Shown here in pieces: positions 1 through 4,758 of a stretch of 6,274 bases of DNA. The position numbers and the translations under genes are program-made. The notes below the pieces were generated by a model. It was given only the letters and a program-made list of their open reading frames with translations. It had not been told where the DNA came from and ran no database searches. Each line of letters starts with the position of its first letter. The stretch's first letter is position 1. The stretch is from UBA668 sp049318165 (GTDB lineage: Bacteria > Actinomycetota > Acidimicrobiia > Acidimicrobiales > Ilumatobacteraceae), in the NCBI GenBank assembly GCA_049318165.1, contig JBMOGW010000209.1, positions 1-6,274 on the forward strand, given 5' to 3'.

Positions 1-569
1 CGGGCGAGGTCGGCGATCTGCGGCACGGCGGCCAGGCTGAAATGGTCGGTGTCTGCGGCATAGATGCTGCCCACCAGCGGGTCGACCAGGCGCAGGTGCA
101 CCTCGTCGCCGAAACGGGTGCGCACGTACGCGCCCAGCGAATCCTCGTCGAGCGGCGTGCGCCGGCGGAACGGTTCGGTGGCGGCGCGCAGCTTTCCGGG
201 CCATGAGATCAGCCTGCTCTTCGCCAGCGCCATCACATCGGTGGGCATGCCCAGCAGCAGTCCCTGAGGGATGCCGTGCAGGCCGTCCCACCACACCGCT
301 GCACTGCCGGCCGCCGGTGACACGAGGTGGTCACCGAGGCCCACCTGGCGGGCGAGTCCGGTGCCCCACGGCAGCCGGGCGAGAAACGCGTCGGGACCCT
401 CGTCGATGGCCGGGTGGCCGGCGAACGACGAGGTGCGCAGCTTGCCGCCGAGGCGGTCGTCGCCCTCGAGGAGGGTGACGTCGGCGCCGCGAGCGGCGAG
501 TGCGTGCGCGGCCGCCAGGCCGGTGATGCCGCCGCCGATGACGGCGACCCGGCGAGCGGCGGCGGTCAC
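1..569 (-). CDS. hemY: Protoporphyrinogen/coproporphyrinogen III oxidase, FAD-dependent (partial, N-terminal part)
   Basis: An FAD-dependent oxidase that removes six electrons from a porphyrinogen using oxygen. In the coproporphyrin-dependent pathway it is named CgoX and makes coproporphyrin III. The window holds 189 codons of a family usually about 450-470 residues long; the C-terminus lies beyond the left edge. Visible features are the Rossmann dinucleotide motif GGGITG (residues 12-17), the acidic residue ending the second strand (E35), RLGGKLRT (39-46), DEGPDAFL (56-63), and the family-typical DPLVGSIYAAD (163-173). The start is a GTG one base after the hemH stop, with a GAGG ribosome-site candidate at 579-582 inside the end of hemH, so translation is probably coupled to hemH. 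It is third in a hemE-hemH-hemY operon. That context favours CgoX activity over a protoporphyrinogen oxidase, but substrate choice is inferred, not read from the residues seen here. Family assignment is secure. Confidence 0.93.
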   Translation of the reverse strand, partial: MTAAARRVAVIGGGITGLAAAHALAARGADVTLLEGDDRLGGKLRTSSFAGHPAIDEGPDAFLARLPWGTGLARQVGLGDHLVSPAAGSAAVWWDGLHGIPQGLLLGMPTDVMALAKSRLISWPGKLRAATEPFRRRTPLDEDSLGAYVRTRFGDEVHLRLVDPLVGSIYAADTDHFSLAAVPQIADLA

Positions 570-570
570 G

Positions 571-1518
571 TCAGGAGGCCTCGATCACCCGTTGTGCGAG
601 TGCGGCCATGACGCCCGGGTCGTCGTTGACGCAGGCGGTGCGGGCGAACGCGATGCCGTGCCCGGCGGCGCGGTGCGCCGCCTCGATGTCGAGGTCGTAG
701 AGCACCTCGAGGTGGTCGGCGACGAAACCGACGGCGCTCACCACGACACCCTTGGTGCGCTCGGCATCGTTCTCAGCGTTGGCGAGATCGTCGATGACGG
801 TGAGGATGTCGGGCCCGAGCCACGGCTCGGGCGTGCGGCCGGCGCTCTGCCAAGCGATCGCCCAGTTGCTCCACTGCGCCAGTCCGACCTTCTCGGCGAC
901 GGCCGTCGCGGTGGCGCGCAGTTCGTCGGGGTACGGGTCGCCGGCGTCGATGATCCGCTGCGGCAGCGAGTGCGCCGTGAACAGCACCTTGGTGTTGTCC
1001 GGCATCGCTGCCAGCTTGGCGCGCAGATCGTCGGCGATGAAGTCGACGTACGCGGGCTCGGTGGCCCAACTCTGGATGCCCGACACGGTGATGCCGTGCG
1101 GCTCGGCGGCGGCGGTGGTCCGGTCGAGGTACTGGCCGATCGAGTACGACGAGTAGTGCGGCGCGAGCACCAGCCCGACGATGTGGCGGAAGCCCTGCGC
1201 GGCGATCGCGTCGACCGCGGTCTCGATCTTCGGTTCGGCGTGCTTCAGACCGAGGCTGACGACGTAGCGGCCCGGGGCTGCGGCGTCGAGCGCCGCCTGC
1301 AGCGCGTCGCGCTGGGCCTCGGTGCGCGCCGCCAGCGGACTGGTACCGCCGAGCGCGTCGTAGCGGGCGACCAGGTCGGCCAGGGCCTCGGGGGTCGGCG
1401 GGCGGCCGCGGCGAATGTCGGTGTAGTAGGGCTCGATCTCCTCGGGCGTGCGAGGCGTGCCGTACGCCATCAGCAGCACCGCGATGCGGTCGTCGGTGTG
1501 GGGGGTCTGGTCGGTCAT
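571..1518 (-). CDS. hemH: Ferrochelatase, coproporphyrin III type (CpfC)
   Basis: A cytosolic enzyme that inserts ferrous iron into a porphyrin. The 315-residue length is normal for the soluble Bacillus-like form. Visible features are the N-terminal MAYGTP (17-22), the porphyrin-loop region YYTDIRRGRP (31-40), GLKHAEP (90-96), LAPHYSSYS (118-126), the catalytic histidine in TAHSLP (H183), and VGFVADHLEVLYDLD (263-277) with the conserved acid E271. Tyr19 matches Tyr13 of the Bacillus subtilis enzyme, a residue associated with coproporphyrin ferrochelatases; this supports a coproheme product. Only one cysteine is present (C296), so the [2Fe-2S] cluster known from several actinobacterial ferrochelatases cannot be bound through four cysteines. 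The ATG overlaps the hemE stop (ATGA at 1515-1518), and the stop is one base before the hemY start, implying coupled translation within one operon. The family call is very secure; the coproporphyrin specificity is inferred from homology. Confidence 0.97.
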   Translation of the reverse strand: MTDQTPHTDDRIAVLLMAYGTPRTPEEIEPYYTDIRRGRPPTPEALADLVARYDALGGTSPLAARTEAQRDALQAALDAAAPGRYVVSLGLKHAEPKIETAVDAIAAQGFRHIVGLVLAPHYSSYSIGQYLDRTTAAAEPHGITVSGIQSWATEPAYVDFIADDLRAKLAAMPDNTKVLFTAHSLPQRIIDAGDPYPDELRATATAVAEKVGLAQWSNWAIAWQSAGRTPEPWLGPDILTVIDDLANAENDAERTKGVVVSAVGFVADHLEVLYDLDIEAAHRAAGHGIAFARTACVNDDPGVMAALAQRVIEAS

Positions 1519-2612
1519 CGCGCGGTCCGTTCGTGCACACGGGCGACCACGGCGGACAGCACGTCCGGATCGGTGGGCGGGTGCACGCCGTGGCCGAGGT
1601 TGAAGATGTGACCCGGGTGCCCGGCGTTGTCCTCGAGGACGAGGTCGGCGCCGCGCAGGGCGGGCTCGGTGCCGGCGAGCGCCAGCACCGGGTCGAGATT
1701 GCCCTGCACGACGAGGTCCGCGCCCATTCGTGCTCGCGCTTCGCGGATCGGCGTGCGCCAGTCGAGGCCCAGCACGGTCGGCCCGGCGGCCTTCATGCTC
1801 TCGAGCAGGTGGTCGCAGCCCACGCCGTAGTGGATGCCTGCCGCGTCGGGGTGGCGCTCACGCAGTTGGGTGAACACCGAGCGCGAGTGGGGGAGCACGA
1901 ACCGGTCGTAGTCGGCGCGGCTGAGGGTGCCGGCCCAGCTGTCGAACAGCTGGAACGCCCGGGCGCCGTTGGTCAACTGGCTGCTGATCGACTCGACCGA
2001 GTGCTGCACGAGGCGTTCCATCAGCGCATGCCACAGGTCGGGAGCGGTGTGGAGCATCCGCTTGGTGTGCTCGTACGTCCGGCTCGGCCGGCCCTCCACC
2101 AGGTAGCTGGCCACCGTGAACGGTGCGCCGGCGAAACCGAGCAGCGGCACCGAAGCCGGCAGCTCCTGCGCCAGCGCTCGCACCGTGTCGAGCACGTAGG
2201 GCGTGTCGGCGTCGGCGTCGAACGGGCGCAGCCGGTCGAGGTCGGCGGCGGTACGGAACGGCTGTGCGCAGACCGGGCCGGTGCCCGGTGCCACGTCGAT
2301 GCCGAAGCCGACGGCATGGGCGGGGACGACGATGTCGCTGTAGAGCACCGCGGCGTCGACGCCGTAGCGACGGACGGGCTGCAGGGTCAACTCGACCGAC
2401 AGGTCGACCTGCTTGATGGCATCGAGGATGCTGCCCTCGCCGCGCAGCGCCCGGTACTCGGGCAGGCTGCGACCCGCCTGACGCATGAACCACACCGGTG
2501 TGTGCGAGGCAGGACGACCTGCCGCAGCGTCGAGGAACGGGACCCCGCTCGGCGCGTCGGCGTGGGCACCGGACGGAGAGTCGGCCTGGGGGTCGAAGGG
2601 CACGTCCGGCAC
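1515..2612 (-). CDS. hemE: Uroporphyrinogen decarboxylase
   Basis: Removes the four acetate carboxyl groups of uroporphyrinogen III to give coproporphyrinogen III, without a cofactor, in the cytosol. From GTG 2612 it has 365 residues, about ten more than typical bacterial HemE, the excess being a low-complexity N-terminal tail (about residues 1-23). Signature motifs are WFMRQAGRSLPEYR (41-54, substrate-binding R44 and R48), YSDI (91-94, catalytic Asp93), ASYLVEG (168-174, Tyr170), FDSWAG (223-228, Ser225), and FNLGHGVHP (337-345, His341). All expected active-site residues are present. The start is uncertain: in-frame GTGs lie at 2612 and 2603, neither with a good ribosome-binding site, and no ATG, GTG or TTG lies just upstream. 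A TAGCGT -10-like element (minus strand, 2616-2611) sits 7 bases before GTG 2603, which would suit a leaderless message starting there (362 residues). It is the first gene of the hemE-hemH-hemY operon and overlaps hemH by four bases. Confidence 0.96.
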   Translation of the reverse strand: MPDVPFDPQADSPSGAHADAPSGVPFLDAAAGRPASHTPVWFMRQAGRSLPEYRALRGEGSILDAIKQVDLSVELTLQPVRRYGVDAAVLYSDIVVPAHAVGFGIDVAPGTGPVCAQPFRTAADLDRLRPFDADADTPYVLDTVRALAQELPASVPLLGFAGAPFTVASYLVEGRPSRTYEHTKRMLHTAPDLWHALMERLVQHSVESISSQLTNGARAFQLFDSWAGTLSRADYDRFVLPHSRSVFTQLRERHPDAAGIHYGVGCDHLLESMKAAGPTVLGLDWRTPIREARARMGADLVVQGNLDPVLALAGTEPALRGADLVLEDNAGHPGHIFNLGHGVHPPTDPDVLSAVVARVHERTAR

Positions 2613-2648
2613 GCTATCGGGCGGGTCCGTGGACCAGGATGTCCGTTC
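2604..2648. promoter_or_regulatory. Compact divergent hemE/SDR control region with overlapping short dyads
   Basis: Only 36 bases separate the hemE GTG (2612) from the SDR ATG (2649). The gap holds GGTCC-GT-GGACC, an inverted repeat at 2624-2635. Its right half also pairs with GTCC at 2641-2644, and the hexamer GTCCGT is repeated at 2625-2630 and 2641-2646. On the minus strand, TAGCGT (2616-2611) is a possible -10 element for hemE. Any SDR promoter must overlap hemE's 5' end; TATCGG at 2615-2620 is only a weak candidate and no good -35 is visible. The dyads could be an operator acting on both genes, but they are short and may be chance in GC-rich DNA. Confidence 0.3.
2636..2639 (+). promoter_or_regulatory. 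Ribosome-binding site for the SDR gene
   Basis: AGGA lies 9 bases upstream of ATG 2649 and supports that start. This matters because the reading frame stays open far upstream over the antisense of hemE, so frame length alone would suggest a much too long protein. Confidence 0.6.
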
Positions 2649-3434
2649 ATGACCAGCACACCCGGCTCCGCACTCTTCTCCCTGGAGGGCAAGACCGCCC
2701 TCGTCACCGGCGGCAGCCGGGGCATCGGGTTCATGATCGCCTCGGGCCTGCTGCAGGCCGGCGCTCGCGTCGTCATCAGCTCGCGCAAGCAGCACGAGCT
2801 CGACGAGGCGCAGCTGGCGCTGTCCGAGTTCGGAGAGGTGCGCGCGGTTCGCGCCGACGTGTCGACGGTGGAGGGCGTGGACGGTCTGGCCCGTGAGGTC
2901 GCCGCGCACTTCCCGGTGCTCGACATCCTCGTCAACAACGCCGGGGCCACCTGGGGGATGCCGCTCGACGACTTCGACGAGCACGCCTGGGACAAGGTGA
3001 TGGACACCAACGTGAAGGGCGTGTTCTTCCTGACGCAGAAGCTGCTGCCGAACCTGCGCGCCGCCGGCACCCAGGACGACCCGGCTCGCGTGATCAACAT
3101 CGGCTCGATCGACGGCCTGCACGTCAACCCGATGGACACCTACAGCTACGCCGCGTCGAAGGCGGGCGTGCACCATCTCACCCGCGCGCTGGCGCGCAAG
3201 CTCGGCCCGGAGCACATCACCGTCAACGCCGTGGCACCCGGCCCCTTCGAGAGCAAGATGATGGCGGCGACGTTGCGCGCGTTCGGCGACAACATCGCCT
3301 CCTCGGCGCCGCTGCGCCGTATCGGCCGCCCCGACGACATGGCCGGCGTCGCCGTGTTCCTGTGCAGCCGCGCCGGCAGCTACGTGACCGGTGCCGTCAT
3401 CCCCGTGGACGGCGGCATCGCCACCACCAGCTGA
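2649..3434 (+). CDS. Classical short-chain dehydrogenase/reductase, RhlG/FabG-like
   Basis: An NAD(P)(H)-dependent oxidoreductase of 261 residues, the usual size for a classical SDR and complete. Visible features are the cofactor-binding TGGSRGIG (20-27), an acidic residue after the third strand (D70, in RADVS), NNAG (96-99), and the catalytic tetrad N121, S153, Y167 and K171 (YAASK). The substrate-loop entry is VAPGPFESKMM (195-205), and the C-terminal GxVIPVDGG (248-256) is typical. The stretches ATWG after NNAG, ARVINIGSIDG (146-156) and LEGKTALVTGGSRGIG recall Pseudomonas RhlG, a beta-ketoacyl reductase relative; RhlG-like proteins are often generically named glucose 1-dehydrogenase or 3-oxoacyl-ACP reductase. 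R46, after the second strand (SSRK), would favour NADPH. The start at ATG 2649 has an AGGA site and begins right where the homology begins. The true substrate cannot be read from sequence. The gene stands alone, divergent from hemE and convergent with the SGNH hydrolase gene. Confidence 0.93.
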   Translation: MTSTPGSALFSLEGKTALVTGGSRGIGFMIASGLLQAGARVVISSRKQHELDEAQLALSEFGEVRAVRADVSTVEGVDGLAREVAAHFPVLDILVNNAGATWGMPLDDFDEHAWDKVMDTNVKGVFFLTQKLLPNLRAAGTQDDPARVINIGSIDGLHVNPMDTYSYAASKAGVHHLTRALARKLGPEHITVNAVAPGPFESKMMAATLRAFGDNIASSAPLRRIGRPDDMAGVAVFLCSRAGSYVTGAVIPVDGGIATTS

Positions 3435-3458
3435 CCTGCGATTCCCGTCGTCGCGCCG

Positions 3459-3508
3459 GAACCGGGAGGCGACGGTGACCGTTCATCGTCGTGCTCGCCT
3501 CCCAGTTC
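3459..3508. terminator. Long inverted repeat between convergent genes, possible bidirectional terminator
   Basis: The left arm at 3459-3472 (GAACCGGGAGGCGA) pairs with the right arm at 3495-3508 (TCGCCTCCCAGTTC) over 14 positions with one mismatch. The 22-base loop contains a smaller dyad, CGGT-G-ACCG (3473-3480 plus the next base). The repeat sits 25 bases after the SDR stop and about 49 bases past the SGNH hydrolase stop on the other strand, the expected place for a shared terminator. No T-run follows the stem on either strand, so it is not a canonical rho-independent terminator. Actinobacterial terminators often lack the T-run, so a termination or 3'-end-stabilising role remains plausible. 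Confidence 0.5.
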
Positions 3509-3556
3509 ACGACCGCCGGGTCACCTGGTCGATCGACGCGTCCTCAGGGGCGTGCG

Positions 3557-4645
3557 TCAGGGATAGTTCCAGATGCCGAGTGCATGGCCGATCGCTGCCC
3601 CGACCTGGCTCCGGGCGGACAGCGAGAGGTGGCGGCTGAAGGCGGACACTGCGTCGGCCGTCGACGTCCCGTACACGCCGTTGACCGGTCCCGGGTCGTA
3701 CCCGCGGGTGGCGAGCGCGCACTGGACCGCCCGGACGCCGGCGGCCGACGAGCCGGGGCCCACCGGCGACGTGATGGCGCCGCACCGTGTCGCGGTCGTC
3801 GGCCCGCCGCGCACGGCGATCGGCGTCTGCAGTCGTTCGGCGCGCACCAGCGCAGCGCCGGGGTTGCCGACTGCCACGGCCGACGGGGGAGCGACGAACG
3901 AGGGAGGTGGCACGGACGTGGACGGCACGATCGTCGCGGGCAGAAGGCCCTGCAGCTCGTCGGAGATCAGTTCGCTCAACCGGCGGGCACCGACCGCGTT
4001 CGGGTGGATCCCGTCGACGAACCAGCCGGTCTGATACCTCGACAGGCCGAACCAGTCGACGATCGAGAACCGGCTGTCGGTGCGGGCGATGGCCTGTGCT
4101 GCCTGTCGCCAGGCCACTGCGGCCGCCGGGTGGCCGCCGTGCCGTGCGGTCACCCACACGATGCGTGCCGACGGGCCGATCGCGGTGCGGATCTGGACCA
4201 TCCGCGAGGTCGCGGCGGCGACCATGTCGCAACCGCACCGCGTGAGGGCCGGAAGGTCGTTCGTGCCCAGTTCGATCACCCACGTGGGGGAGGTCCAGCC
4301 GGCGGCGACCAGGCGCTCGGTGGCGGTGCGGCCGGAACGGAGGATCCCGCTCGCCACCGCCACATCGTCCGCGGTGCGGCGGCCGGGCTGCGCATCGATC
4401 CACCACTCGGGAACCGGGGCGTCGTGGAGTCCGAGTTCGATCGTGCTCAGGTTGAGCGCCGTGATCGAGTCGCCCACCACGATGACCGCGACCCGGTGAC
4501 CGGGCGCGGGGACGATCTCCGGCGCGGCGCCTGCGGTGTCCGAGCTCGGGACACGGTGCGCCATCGCCGCCGCGGCGCCGAGGACGATGACGGCGACGAT
4601 CGTCGCCCGCACGGCCACGCGCCCCGTCGCTGCGCTCGCTCCCAT
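3557..4645 (-). CDS. Exported SGNH/GDSL hydrolase with C-terminal peptidoglycan-binding domain
   Basis: A 362-residue protein. A basic N-terminus is followed by a hydrophobic segment (about residues 14-29) that fits a signal peptide or single membrane anchor. The SGNH esterase domain spans about 50-235: block I VVGDSI (57-62, nucleophile S60), a Gly in the block II region (QPGRRTAD, G88), block III GTND (127-130, N129), and block V DGIHPN (211-216) with the D211/H214 pair. A Pro/Ser/Thr/Val-rich linker (about 236-262) leads towards a peptidoglycan-binding type 1 domain (about 296-357), recognised by the pattern GVRAVQCALATRGYDPGPVNGVYG and then TADAVSAF (the first stretch split at 303-319 and 320-326). 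C288 and C309 could form a disulfide outside the cell. The likely job is an O-acyl or ester hydrolase acting on cell-wall polymers, inferred from the domain pairing; the substrate is unknown. The ATG has a GGAGGAGG (4663-4670) 17 bases upstream, farther than usual. The gene is monocistronic as far as seen. Confidence 0.88.
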   Translation of the reverse strand: MGASAATGRVAVRATIVAVIVLGAAAAMAHRVPSSDTAGAAPEIVPAPGHRVAVIVVGDSITALNLSTIELGLHDAPVPEWWIDAQPGRRTADDVAVASGILRSGRTATERLVAAGWTSPTWVIELGTNDLPALTRCGCDMVAAATSRMVQIRTAIGPSARIVWVTARHGGHPAAAVAWRQAAQAIARTDSRFSIVDWFGLSRYQTGWFVDGIHPNAVGARRLSELISDELQGLLPATIVPSTSVPPPSFVAPPSAVAVGNPGAALVRAERLQTPIAVRGGPTTATRCGAITSPVGPGSSAAGVRAVQCALATRGYDPGPVNGVYGTSTADAVSAFSRHLSLSARSQVGAAIGHALGIWNYP

Positions 4646-4758
4646 CGGCGGGACGTTAGCCGCCTCCTCCGGGGGTCGGGTGTGGCACCTCGGCCCGCGC
4701 CGGTAGAGTTCACAGACTTCGTTGTCGGGTCCCCCGCCCCGGCAGCGGCATCGTTCTC
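4646..4758. promoter_or_regulatory. Divergent intergenic region between the SGNH hydrolase and helD-like genes
   Basis: These 113 bases must carry promoters for both flanking genes. On the minus strand GGAGGAGG (4663-4670) is a strong Shine-Dalgarno-like stretch for the hydrolase gene but lies 17 bases from its ATG. On the plus strand TAGAGT (4704-4709) fits the actinobacterial -10 pattern TAnnnT; a TGTGGC 17 bases earlier (4681-4686) is a poor -35. A small dyad GGTG-TGG-CACC lies at 4679-4689. I see no long inverted repeat like the rifamycin-associated elements reported upstream of some helR genes. All promoter calls here are weak. Confidence 0.3.

Noticed and set aside
271..1611. 446-codon plus-strand open frame across hemY, hemH and hemE
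   Set aside because: It is a high-GC mirror of three clearly recognisable minus-strand genes; its translation shows no domain motif.
1533..2648. Open plus-strand frame that would extend the SDR upstream by about 372 residues
   Set aside because: It lies exactly antisense to hemE, its translation is low-complexity (rich in R, V, G, H, E), and SDR homology plus an AGGA site begin at ATG 2649.
2613..3215. Open minus-strand frame extending hemE upstream over the SDR gene
   Set aside because: It is the antisense shadow of the SDR coding region, with no HemE-like content; HemE homology begins after 2612.
3528..3537. Perfect 10-base palindrome GTCGATCGAC
   Set aside because: Short GATC-centred palindromes are common by chance in GC-rich DNA; nothing nearby supports a binding site.
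3535..3558. Small hairpin GACGC/GCGTC just past the SGNH hydrolase stop
   Set aside because: The five-base stem with a long loop is too weak, and the arm overlaps the stop codon; the larger repeat at 3459-3508 is a better terminator candidate.
4679..4689. GGTG-TGG-CACC dyad upstream of the helD-like gene as a possible rifamycin-associated element
   Set aside because: Only four paired bases; far shorter than the conserved inverted repeat reported for such elements.
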